From the NCBI RefSeq assembly GCF_008630915.1, contig NZ_CP043909.1:1674001-1738000 (forward strand): DNA of 64,000 nucleotides. Direction: 5' to 3'. The position numbers and the translations under genes were made by a program. Shown in pieces: positions 49,454 to 56,849 of the stretch; position 1 is the first letter of the stretch; every line of letters starts with the position of its first letter. Source of the stretch: Acinetobacter suaedae. GTDB taxonomy: Bacteria; Pseudomonadota; Gammaproteobacteria; Pseudomonadales; Moraxellaceae. The notes beneath the pieces are model-generated. The model had not been told where the DNA came from and searched no databases. It was given only the letters and a program-made list of their open reading frames with translations.

Positions 49454-49513
49454 AACTGCAATCTAATAATCAATAGCTTAAAGCTTTTAATGACATAGAA
49501 TGTCAGCAGTCAA

Positions 49514-49531
49514 CGACACATAAGTTGTCAT
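49514..49531 (+). repeat. Recombinase-site-like motif 2
   Basis: CGACACATAAGTTGTCAT, a direct repeat of motif 1, 78 bp further out, again preceded by GTCA. Paired subterminal repeats of this sort are expected as recombinase-binding sites at an element end. The precise end point cannot be seen. Confidence 0.6.
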
Positions 49532-49725
49532 TTTTATACTCAATGTATTCAATTACTTGAAGAAAATGTTTCAAAAATCAATTAAGTCTTCATTTATTCT
49601 TAAAAACTACGTCCATCAATAAAGATTTTTTGTTTAATTCACTATTTTTTATAGGACATTGGGCTAAAATAGCTATTATGTTATTCATCAACCTAGCCAA
49701 ATTTAATCAAAATAAGGTTTTAGAT

Positions 49726-49983
49726 ATGAAAGTTAACAGCTTAGAGGATGAAAGAGATATAGCTACTGCAGCAGCTAGGGTCCTTTGTGAAAGTTTTATT
49801 GAGAATGCACGCACTAACACTGTACTTTATGTAGAACACGACGCTATCTGGAGCAAGGCTCCAGATAGCGTTCCCGTCTTAATTAAACATTTGTCTGGAC
49901 GCACCCCAAATCCAGCCCCAAAAATTGCTATAGGGGGAACTTATAAAATTAAAAAGCGAAATCTTATTACTTCAGACAAATAG
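49726..49983 (+). CDS. small hypothetical protein carrying an internal perfect hairpin
   Basis: An 85-residue protein starting MKVNSLEDERDIATAAARVL; AAGG lies eight bases before the ATG. The composition looks protein-like, but no family is recognised. A 14-base perfect inverted repeat (49841-49871) sits inside and encodes DAIWSKAPDSV. A longer reading from 49630 adds a hydrophobic N-terminus without a ribosome-binding site and is not preferred. Confidence 0.45.
   Translation: MKVNSLEDERDIATAAARVLCESFIENARTNTVLYVEHDAIWSKAPDSVPVLIKHLSGRTPNPAPKIAIGGTYKIKKRNLITSDK
49841..49871. repeat. Perfect 14-bp inverted repeat with 3-base loop
   Basis: ACGCTATCTGGAGC at 49841-49854, AAG loop, GCTCCAGATAGCGT at 49858-49871. 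It lies inside a small reading frame, has no following T tract, and is more GC-rich than its surroundings. Could be a recombination site, an RNA hairpin or a mobile-element remnant. Confidence 0.75.
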
Positions 49984-50040
49984 TTGATACTAAGCAGAGC
50001 TCTACAAGACTAACGTAATTTATAATTATATGAATTTAGA

Positions 50041-50186
50041 AAATGGTAAAACGATATGCTCTATGAAAAACTATCAAAAATACAATTTTCAAAGCAACTA
50101 TACATAAGTGGAATGAGAGCTTTAAATATCAATGACTATGAATTTTTAACAGGTTATTGGCATATAAAAGAGACATGGCATCCTGA
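50041..50186 (+). repeat. 146-bp direct repeat, left copy
   Basis: Gap-free match, about 90 percent by eye, to 55472-55617. It includes the leader and first 43 codons of the gene at 55487, and after the end the two sequences are unrelated. Confidence 0.85.
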
Positions 50187-50241
50187 GTCCACTGTTCTTA
50201 CGATAATTTATACAATTCTAAATATTAGATACATTAATTAA
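50056..50241 (+). pseudogene. truncated copy of the 55487 gene
   Basis: The first 43 residues (MLYEKLSKIQFSKQLYISGM and on to ETWHPES) copy the N-terminus of the 238-residue protein at 55487. Homology then stops and an unrelated tail of 18 residues runs to a stop. Its leader is copied as well. Closed by a terminator at 50244. Best read as the remnant of a duplication or recombination. Confidence 0.75.
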
Positions 50242-50243
50242 AA

Positions 50244-50270
50244 AAGTCCCTCAGATCTGAGAGACTTTTT
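50244..50270 (+). terminator. Rho-independent terminator
   Basis: AAGTCCCTCA (50244-50253), loop GATC, TGAGAGACTT (50258-50267), one mismatch, followed by T. Shape and T-tract support it. Confidence 0.75.
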
Positions 50271-50425
50271 ATATCTTCTTTAGTTAATGGATAATTGCAA
50301 TTTCTTAAACAACTAAACCAATCAAAGGGATAAAATTAATGAATAGTAAAATAAATCAGTGCACTAATTTACTCTCTATAATAACAGTACCTTAAATCAG
50401 TTTCTTAGGCACTGATAATAAGAAA

Positions 50426-50602
50426 TTATTTGTTGTTAGTCTCAGGTTCTTGCGAATCCTGTGGTTTCGGAGAGTCTTCAGGTTTAGGAGTGGTTTGAGG
50501 ACTGTTAGGAGTATTTACCTGAGTATGTTCATTCGCTTGAACTTGATGTGCCGCTTCGTTGTCTTTAGTCGCTTTCTTAGAAAAATCTTTAAAATCAGAC
50601 AT
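50426..50602 (-). CDS. small disordered hydrophilic protein
   Basis: A 58-residue protein beginning MSDFKDFSKKATKDNEAAHQ and ending in a run of Pro, Gln, Glu, Asp, Ser, Thr and Asn (PKPEDSPKPQDSQEPE). AGAAG lies upstream of the ATG. The composition suggests an intrinsically disordered, cytosolic protein. A similar 53-residue protein lies at 54443. No function is known to me. Confidence 0.55.
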   Translation of the reverse strand: MSDFKDFSKKATKDNEAAHQVQANEHTQVNTPNSPQTTPKPEDSPKPQDSQEPETNNK

Positions 50603-50900
50603 TTTAATCTTCTTTGTTTGGCTATGGAGAGCCCATAGTACCCGGTTATTTTGTTTACACTACAGTAGCTTTAAGAGGTATTTGTTGGGATATGTAGGTG
50701 AACTCAACAATATATCTCTGAAATGTTTCTTAAATAAAATCAAATAAATATTAAGTGTTGATTACTATAATTTAATAACCGTTACCTACTTTCAATAATT
50801 TCAAGGGCAGGTACATAAAGATCACAAATCTAATATTTAAAAAAATCTAATTACTTAGATGTGATATTTATAAAGCCATATTGAAAAGTAATTAATTCAA
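50603..50900. other. AT-rich non-coding gap
   Basis: About 300 bp; no gene, terminator or symmetry worth naming was found. Confidence 0.3.
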
Positions 50901-51095
50901 ATGAAAAGAAAGCAAAAAGGTTTAAAAGCAAAAGAATCTAATTGGTCAAATGACCAAGATTCATGTCTTATAGAGAACAATTCAATGACTATTGAACAAG
51001 TTATGTTATTTCTGCCATTTAGTGGAAATGAAATTAAAGCACGAAAACAATTTCTTGGACTTTATAAGCGACACAGTCAGATGAAGAGTATTTAG
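50901..51095 (+). CDS. small Myb/SANT-like hypothetical protein
   Basis: A 64-residue basic protein. SNWSNDQDSCLIENNSMTIE followed by QVMLFLPFSGNEIKARKQFL has the spacing of a Myb/SANT-like helix-turn-helix (Trp near the start, acidic second helix, Arg/Lys in the last). DNA binding is therefore possible but not established. Start ATG 50901 lacks a strong ribosome-binding site. Confidence 0.45.
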   Translation: MKRKQKGLKAKESNWSNDQDSCLIENNSMTIEQVMLFLPFSGNEIKARKQFLGLYKRHSQMKSI

Positions 51096-51166
51096 TAGTG
51101 CTTTATTTTTTGTTCGGTGCCAAAATTTTAATACTCTGTATGAGTTATAAAAGTGAGGTTATCTAA

Positions 51167-51445
51167 ATGTGCTCGCAAAAGTTTTTAAGCGAAATAAAGA
51201 GACTACCTTGTGTAATTTGTGGTAATTCACCTGTAGAAGTAGCACAAAGTAATCAAGTCGACCTTTTAAAAGAATCAAGTGCTAAGGCAAGTGATTTCTT
51301 CACGATTCCGCTATGTAGGAACCACCATATTGAATATGACCAGTTCCAAAAGATGAACCGATCACAGTCAGTTGAATGGTTTAATCAAATGCTAGAAAAG
51401 ACTGAGTTGATGCTGTTCCTTAAGAATCAGGCCGATGTTTTTTAA
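51167..51445 (+). CDS. DUF968/Ref-like HNH-related phage protein
   Basis: A 92-residue protein with CVICG near residue 15, ASDFFTIPLCRNHHIEYD (about 44-61) and a C-terminal helix. Cys pairs followed by LCRNHH are the metal-binding site of small HNH-type proteins of prophages (DUF968/NinX/Ref-like). It suggests phage ancestry for this stretch. Nuclease activity is not certain: only one Cys pair (CVIC) is complete. Confidence 0.6.
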   Translation: MCSQKFLSEIKRLPCVICGNSPVEVAQSNQVDLLKESSAKASDFFTIPLCRNHHIEYDQFQKMNRSQSVEWFNQMLEKTELMLFLKNQADVF

Positions 51446-51477
51446 TATGATTTTCTATACTCATAAAGACATAATCA

Positions 51478-51888
51478 ATGACGATTTTAAATAGGATTTA
51501 TGATGCTCAAATTGGGTATGAAGAGAAATACAACGAAGCCCCTGAAATTTTATTTGTAAGTATTCTAACTTATGACGAAATGCACAAAGAGTCTCAATCT
51601 CTTGAAGGTGTTTCTTTAACAATTGCTGGATGTGAGTTAATTATTGTAGAGAATTTGATAGGTGACTTTAAATACTTACCACATGTAGATTTAACTAAAG
51701 CAATTAATTCTTACAATGCTAAGCCTAAGGATTTAATTTTAATTAGAAAATTTGAAAAAGCTGATAAAAGTTTAGGAGAAAATTTAAGTACATGCAGAAA
51801 TGATCCAAGGATGATTGCTGTCCAATTTTATATTCAGCGTGAGCTGATTGATGCTTATCAGCGACATTATTTTGATAAAAAAATTTAA
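51478..51888 (+). CDS. hypothetical protein
   Basis: A 136-residue acidic soluble protein (ILNRIYDAQIGYEEKYNEAP at the N-terminus), not recognised. It has no signal peptide, membrane segment or known motif. It follows the HNH-like gene by 32 bp in the same direction and may be co-transcribed. Confidence 0.5.
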   Translation: MTILNRIYDAQIGYEEKYNEAPEILFVSILTYDEMHKESQSLEGVSLTIAGCELIIVENLIGDFKYLPHVDLTKAINSYNAKPKDLILIRKFEKADKSLGENLSTCRNDPRMIAVQFYIQRELIDAYQRHYFDKKI

Positions 51889-52037
51889 AGCTCTAGTCAT
51901 CAAATATTCAAGAATTACAACATTGTAGATGTATGAGATATGAATCTGTAAAAGGTGAAGTTAAGGCGTCTTGGGTTGTAGTATGTTAGTCTAGTTGTTC
52001 AAGTGAATTGAAAAAAACAACTTAAACTGGTGAGCCT

Positions 52038-52406
52038 ATGAGTTTCACAATGTGGTTGCAAGAATTAGACAAGGATATTGAAACTAGAACTGAAATTAGA
52101 ATTACTGTGGATTCAGAAGTCCAGCCATCTTATATGTCAGAATTTGGTGGTGGAGTAGTTGAAATTGAATCAAATGGATATTTCTCAAATTGCGATGATG
52201 CAAAACTGACAGCAAATTTTGGGTTGAAATTAAAAATTACTAATAGTGAAAAATATTTAAATATATTTATTCCTACTCAAGAGGAAAAAAATGAAGATAC
52301 TAAACAAATGAAAGTGGTGGAGCGAAAACTCCATAAAGGAATGAAAGTAAAAGTTTATAGATCAAAGTTAGGATTTTCGTATTTAGCTGAGATTAAATCT
52401 TTTTAA
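52038..52406 (+). CDS. hypothetical protein
   Basis: A 122-residue soluble protein, MSFTMWLQELDKDIETRTE then an IEIESNG-like beta-rich middle and a basic C-terminus. Immunity-like small beta proteins look similar (a tryptophan near the start and GGGVVEIESNGYFSNCDDA), but no family can be given with confidence. TGGTGAGCCT precedes the ATG. Confidence 0.5.
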   Translation: MSFTMWLQELDKDIETRTEIRITVDSEVQPSYMSEFGGGVVEIESNGYFSNCDDAKLTANFGLKLKITNSEKYLNIFIPTQEEKNEDTKQMKVVERKLHKGMKVKVYRSKLGFSYLAEIKSF

Positions 52407-52455
52407 ATAAAAAAGCCCCTCGAGGTTTTTTTATTTAACTGTAATTTCTCATATT

Positions 52456-53100
52456 TTAATGCGTGTTTGGCCGAAATTTATGCATATCGAATTTTGGTGC
52501 TGCAGTGTAATCGTCTGGGGAGAATTCATGCAAAAATTGAGTTGCTTCCTCATTGTCACATCTTAGCCAGTTATTTCGCCTATCTCGTGGAATAACAACA
52601 ACAGATCTCTTTTCATCTTCAGGCGCATGAAACTGTTGCATGAAAGGGTGTGAATCAGCATTGATTGTAATCATCGTCATAGAGATGATTGACTTACCGT
52701 TAATACTTGATTGCTCATAGAGTCCAGCCAATGTAAATGGCATGCTGTCTTGTCGATAAATTCCATACCATATAGCTTTGCCGTCTATATATTTAGGTTC
52801 AAAGATAGTTTCAACTGGTATTAGACAGAATTGGTTATTCTTCCAAGCATTCTTAAAGCTGGGTTTAGTAGCAATGGTTTCACATTGAGCATTAAATGTA
52901 TTTTGAACCCTTTCCAAATCCTCAGTCCAAAAGGGTATCAGACCGAAACGGGCAGATTGCCATTCAATATTATCGTTAGTAGAAATCAAAATCGGAGCAT
53001 TATAACTTGGGTAAATATCTGAATTATAATCGAAAGTAGGTTCATAAAGATCGAGGAGATGAGCACGATTTTTTGAAATTGGTTCGTAATTAGAACACAT
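52456..53100 (-). CDS. SOS response-associated peptidase (SRAP, YedK/HMCES family)
   Basis: A 214-residue protein that would form a stable thiazolidine link to abasic sites in single-stranded DNA. Residue 2 is the catalytic Cys (MCSNYEP), exposed after methionine removal, so the start at ATG 53100 is required; an earlier in-frame GTG would bury it. NAQCETIATKPSFKNAW, IPVETIFEPKY (catalytic Glu) and HPFMQQFHAPEDEKRS (His) follow the family order. SRAP genes are common on phages and mobile islands. Confidence 0.88.
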   Translation of the reverse strand: MCSNYEPISKNRAHLLDLYEPTFDYNSDIYPSYNAPILISTNDNIEWQSARFGLIPFWTEDLERVQNTFNAQCETIATKPSFKNAWKNNQFCLIPVETIFEPKYIDGKAIWYGIYRQDSMPFTLAGLYEQSSINGKSIISMTMITINADSHPFMQQFHAPEDEKRSVVVIPRDRRNNWLRCDNEEATQFLHEFSPDDYTAAPKFDMHKFRPNTH

Positions 53101-53335
53101 TTGAATCACCACTTATATCAAGTGAGTAATATTTAATATAGCAGGGTTTTTTGTGGAGATAAAAATAATATTTAAATTATTTATAATTTTTATTAATATC
53201 ATGGTTTTGTGTTACTTTTAAGTTTTAATTAACTATATGATATTACATTTAATGTACTCAAAATGAATACATTTCTTAGAGATCGGACTAATGTAGAGGT
53301 AACTGTATGTTCAGTTGTCTATTATTAAGATAATT

Positions 53336-53656
53336 ATGAAAGACGGAATTTATTTGCTTACATTTAAAAGTCAAGATAAAGACTTTGGGAGTGGGATTCT
53401 TGTAGTTGATGATAGTGTGGTTAATGGAGGAGATATAACCTATTCATATAACGGAATAATTGAAGAAAACAGATTGGTTTTGAGTCTAAATAAGCACAAT
53501 GTAAATGTTCATTCTCTTTTTGGGGATTTCGGATCGTTAAAACTTAATCTAAGTTTTCAAGAGAATAATCAAGGTTATATTTTGCATGGAAATGTAGAAA
53601 ATTTACAATCAGTTCCTTTGCTTGTACAAGAAAAATTGATTGGAAAAGTTGAGTGA
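53336..53656 (+). CDS. GrlR-like regulatory protein
   Basis: A 106-residue protein starting MKDGIYLLTFKSQ, with DFGSGILVVDDSVVNGGDI, then YSYNGIIEE. This matches the beta-sandwich GrlR protein of enteropathogenic E. coli, which binds the activator GrlA and represses the type III secretion locus. Here there is no GrlA partner or secretion locus in the window. The ATG at 53336 is taken because it gives the family start; an upstream TTG reading adds seven residues. Confidence 0.65.
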   Translation: MKDGIYLLTFKSQDKDFGSGILVVDDSVVNGGDITYSYNGIIEENRLVLSLNKHNVNVHSLFGDFGSLKLNLSFQENNQGYILHGNVENLQSVPLLVQEKLIGKVE

Positions 53657-53807
53657 ATATTTTTTAGTTTGTTGAAATTTATATTTTAAAAGACCCATTT
53701 AAAATCTCTGGTGTATAGTTTGCAAATGACTTTTAATAATAAATATAAATCAATTAAATGTATAACATGTTATTTTGTTGTCTACGAAACATAAAGTAGA
53801 GTAAAAA

Positions 53808-54272
53808 ATGGAAAGTTATCTAGAAGTAGCGGAAAAGCTATACAGTTCCTTATATAGTAGAAATAAATTGTCATCTAAATCAAATAATTGGTTGAACTTG
53901 CTAATAAGAGAGTTAAAGAAAGAGATAGTTGGAACAAACATTCAACTAAAATTTAATCATATTTATTTTAGACAAGGGTTTAAGAATGAAACTGAGATTA
54001 AATTTTTAAGTCTTGATATCAGTCTGATACCAAATTGTGAGAATAAGTATGAATTTATTCTTTGGCTAGCTGGATTTATTGAAAAAATAACTGCAGGAGG
54101 TAGGAAAGCTCCGCCTGCCATTAAATTAAATATTCCTTCTGAATTTATTTATTTGAAATATTTAAGTAAAACTTCTAAAGAATGGGAGAGTAAAAATAAA
54201 GCTGAGATACTTTCTGGGTTTAATTCTAGAGAATTTCATGATAATTATAAAAGATATAAAAATTTCATTTAA
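53808..54272 (+). CDS. hypothetical protein
   Basis: A 154-residue Lys-rich soluble protein (MESYLEVAEKLYSSLYSRNK). FILWLAGFIEKITAGGRKAPPAIKL is the most distinctive stretch. No known family, signal peptide or membrane segment is seen. Strongly AT-rich, like its neighbours. Confidence 0.5.
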   Translation: MESYLEVAEKLYSSLYSRNKLSSKSNNWLNLLIRELKKEIVGTNIQLKFNHIYFRQGFKNETEIKFLSLDISLIPNCENKYEFILWLAGFIEKITAGGRKAPPAIKLNIPSEFIYLKYLSKTSKEWESKNKAEILSGFNSREFHDNYKRYKNFI

Positions 54273-54442
54273 ATTTAATAATTTTATACCTGATAATGCT
54301 TATATTTATTAAAATGTTAGAGTGATTATATATTTTTACTTACAAGTAAGTGCATTTAAGCTATATCTATAATTCGATTAAAGGTCTATGGTGGTTGAGT
54401 GCTAGATAATTATCTACACATCATTAGATAGGAGAGACACTA

Positions 54443-54604
54443 ATGTCTCAGAATCAAGATAATTCAAAACAACAGGCTAATCAGCAAAATCCATCACCAG
54501 GTCAACAGCAGCAGTCTGAGCCAAAAAAAAATCCACCTGAGCAGCCTGGTTCACAACAACCAGACACCAAACAACCTAAAGAAAGTAATGAGCAGCATAA
54601 ATAA
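54443..54604 (+). CDS. small Gln/Pro-rich disordered protein
   Basis: A 53-residue protein starting MSQNQDNSKQQANQQNPSPG and ending ESNEQHK, with AGGAG about nine bases before the ATG. The composition (Gln, Asn, Pro, Ser, Lys) predicts disorder. It resembles in style, not clearly in sequence, the 58-residue protein at 50426. Function unknown. Confidence 0.6.
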   Translation: MSQNQDNSKQQANQQNPSPGQQQQSEPKKNPPEQPGSQQPDTKQPKESNEQHK

Positions 54605-54744
54605 TCATTATTATTTTAAGATTGTATAGGCTTATGTCTATTTATAGAGAGCTACAATAAGCTCTCTATTTGTTGTGATTAATTATCTATGGTGAATTTT
54701 CTATTTTTTATAGTGAGTGATGCGATTTATAAGAGTAAGTAATT

Positions 54745-55221
54745 ATGATTTGGGTATTTGCAATAATAGTGATTTGGGTCCTATATATTGTATTCGGAAA
54801 AAAGATAAGTAATAGGAATAGAGTCCAAGAGTTCCCTAATTTCACATTAAATATTGTAGGGAAGATTTTTTATGAGAAAGATGAAGAGTATGAGCATGAA
54901 GTTATTGTTGTGCTTTATCAAAATGAATTAAAAACTGTTATTGGAATTGATAGTGAAAAATTCATTAAAGTTAAGAAAGATGCCATAGTTGCACAAGAAG
55001 ATACAGGTGAAGTAGGTGTCTACATAGATGCAATGCGAGTCGGTTATTTGAATGCTGATAGTGCGAAAGAATTCTGTAATTTTATAAAAACAAAGAACCT
55101 ATCTAAAAATGATGCTTTTGACGTTGAAGCAATTATTATGGGTAATCCAAAGGGTGATAAGTGGTATGTGAAGCTAAACATACCATGCAAGATGCAAAAG
55201 TTTAGATATAAGATTTATTGA
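54745..55221 (+). CDS. membrane-anchored HIRAN-like protein
   Basis: A 158-residue protein with one N-terminal membrane segment (MIWVFAIIVIWVLYIVFGKK) and a soluble C-terminus. VGVYIDAMRVGYLNADSAKE, then AIIMGNPKGDKWYVKLNI, resembles the HIRAN fold (a beta-domain that binds DNA ends), where the sequence 'V..NGK.VGYL....A' recurs. The fold call is tentative. A degraded reading frame follows immediately. Confidence 0.5.
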   Translation: MIWVFAIIVIWVLYIVFGKKISNRNRVQEFPNFTLNIVGKIFYEKDEEYEHEVIVVLYQNELKTVIGIDSEKFIKVKKDAIVAQEDTGEVGVYIDAMRVGYLNADSAKEFCNFIKTKNLSKNDAFDVEAIIMGNPKGDKWYVKLNIPCKMQKFRYKIY

Positions 55222-55439
55222 ATGTCGCAGATTTAGCAAACTTAGGAAATGCTGTAGATTCTCGGATTTCTGGCTATAAAGCAGCTTACGCTGTATGTAT
55301 TACTAACTATAATGAACTTTAAAATCAGTTAGAGAATTTACAACAAAAAATACTTTTAAAAATCTACAGGCCAAGTGGGTTAGATATTAATATAAGTAAA
55401 TTAACTGGTGAAAAGCGGAAATTTCTTGGATTGAATTAG
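55218..55439 (+). pseudogene. decayed reading frame after the HIRAN-like gene
   Basis: One frame reads NVADLANLGNAVDSRISGYK and on to NYNEL, then a TAA, then NQLENLQQKILLKIYRPSGL and on to FLGLN before a TAG. This coding-like composition broken by a single stop suggests a small gene in decay. Product unknown. Confidence 0.4.
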
Positions 55440-55471
55440 GTTTATATATTTGTTTTTAAAATATAAATTAA

Positions 55472-55617
55472 AAATGGTGAAACGGTATGCTCTATGACGA
55501 ACTAGCAAAAATACAATTTTCAAAGCAACTCTACATAAGTGGTATGAGAGCTTTAAATATCAATGACTATGAATTTTTAACAGGTGATTGGCATGTACAT
55601 GAGACATGGCATCCTGA
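55472..55617 (+). repeat. 146-bp direct repeat, right copy
   Basis: Gap-free match to 50041-50186. Includes the leader and first 43 codons of the gene below. Confidence 0.85.
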
Positions 55618-56203
55618 TTCTAATTTAAGTTCCTTCCATATTATGGGAGAGGGAAAAATTGCTTTATTTGATACAAATGTATATTTAGGTGAAGAGGGAG
55701 TATTTGAAGCTAGCGAAATCTTACGGACAATGGGAATTCCAATTTTTTCACCCACAGTTTTTGCTGCCACACATGCTAGAGCAATTGCCGATAAAATTAT
55801 TGCAGAAGCTTTTTTGGCTATAGAACTAAATGGCAGTAAACTATTTAGATATATTTCATTACATGATTTTGATGACTATATGCCAGAAGATACTGATAAA
55901 AAACGTGTTTATGAACTACTTGAGAAAGCCATAAAGCTTTTACCACAAGAACAATCCGATCATGTAAAAGAATGGTTATATCAAGCAAAATGTAAATTTA
56001 AAAACTTAACTCTTGAACAAAAGAAAATTAGAAGTGCATGGTTAAGTGCGCAAGCGAATGCTCGACAAGCATTTCCAGAAGAGGTAGTCAATGCATGTAG
56101 AAAAAAATCAAATTCAAGGCTAAGAAGAATATTAAATGGAGAAAAAACAGTAGAGGAAGAGGAATCAGAGCTTTTAAGAAAATGGCAAGAACTAAATAAA
56201 TGA
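55487..56203 (+). CDS. hypothetical protein with a duplicated N-terminus elsewhere
   Basis: A 238-residue protein, not recognised. It starts MLYDELAKIQFSKQLYISGM; the middle (TVFAATHARAIADKIIAEAF) and the C-terminus (Lys/Glu/Arg-rich helices ending ESELLRKWQELNK) are helical. No signal peptide. The same N-terminus is copied at 50056. It is convergent with the WYL remnant. This type of gene appears in accessory islands, but no function can be given. Confidence 0.6.
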   Translation: MLYDELAKIQFSKQLYISGMRALNINDYEFLTGDWHVHETWHPDSNLSSFHIMGEGKIALFDTNVYLGEEGVFEASEILRTMGIPIFSPTVFAATHARAIADKIIAEAFLAIELNGSKLFRYISLHDFDDYMPEDTDKKRVYELLEKAIKLLPQEQSDHVKEWLYQAKCKFKNLTLEQKKIRSAWLSAQANARQAFPEEVVNACRKKSNSRLRRILNGEKTVEEEESELLRKWQELNK

Positions 56204-56269
56204 TTTAGTCTACAATTTCTGCAATGAATTCTGTGCTATAGCTATAGTTGATACTTCATTTTCCATAGT

Positions 56270-56788
56270 TTATTGCCCAATCTCATCTTTTATAAAATGT
56301 GAGATATCTTCATAGTTTGATAAGGATATAAACTGATCATTTAGCTTATTTAGTTTCTCATTATCTGTTATAAAATCCTTTAAGAGATTGTAGCGTTTCA
56401 GAGTATAAGATAATAATGCTTTTCTACATTTTATCTCTATTTTTCCATCATTCATTCCATAATCAAATTCAATGGCTTTACGATGTGTTTCAGATAAGTC
56501 AGATGAAGGCTTAAAAACTAGAGTGATGTATGTATGCCATGCAATATCTTGTTCAGAGGATACGACTACTTCATCTACAGCTTCGGCTGTAATAATTCTA
56601 GCTAAAACGAAATCACGAAAATTCTCACGTGTTTGACAAAATGCTCTTACATGCCAACGATGGCCATCAAATACCATAGCATGAGGATGACGTAACATCT
56701 GTCGCAAATGACAACTTATATGTCGCGTGACGACAAATAGTGTTGTGTAGGCTACAGTCTTAGATATTCTATTTAACATAATATACAT
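56270..56788 (-). pseudogene. truncated WYL-domain regulator
   Basis: The frame of 172 residues contains the second half of a WYL-domain protein: PHAMVFDGHRWHVRAFC, then NFRDFVLARII, as in BrxR/CapW-type repressors. The first about 35 residues (ending LRQMLRH) are translated from the element-end repeat, not from WYL sequence; the switch is at about 56687, within the codon before PHAM. The usual helix-turn-helix and the first half are missing. Such regulators often control defence islands, and this one is broken by an insertion. Confidence 0.78.
56687..56777. repeat. Element-end repeat, copy 2 (91 bp)
   Basis: Near-identical to 29588-29674. The minus strand contains GCGACATATAAGTTGTCAT, which resembles the motifs near recombinase A. 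WYL sequence begins directly at its outer side, so this is the cleanest view of the end: ATGACGTAACATC is at or near the terminus. Confidence 0.72.
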
Positions 56789-56849
56789 TATGCGTAATTC
56801 ATAACTATAAGAAATTGATATATCTATTAATTATAATTTCTAATATACA

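Larger units (their letters stand above)
49336..49725. other. Non-coding stretch at the presumed right end of the element
   Basis: 390 bp holding the two recombinase-site-like motifs, the promoter of the recombinase operon and AT-rich flank. No gene is supported. Confidence 0.4.

Noticed and set aside
49336..49630. tRNA gene as an integration target for the recombinases
   Set aside because: No cloverleaf or T-arm sequence is visible on either strand near the island ends.
49630..49725. Upstream extension of the 85-residue gene
   Set aside because: The added N-terminus is hydrophobic and lacks a ribosome-binding site; the ATG at 49726 has AAGG at good spacing.
52410..52436. Terminator after the 122-residue protein (CCTCGAGG followed by T run)
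   Set aside because: The palindrome leaves only a two- to four-base stem once a loop is allowed; too weak to call.
56687..56788. Genuine N-terminus of the WYL protein
   Set aside because: The codons are shared with non-coding DNA at 29588, so they are part of the repeat and not of the regulator.
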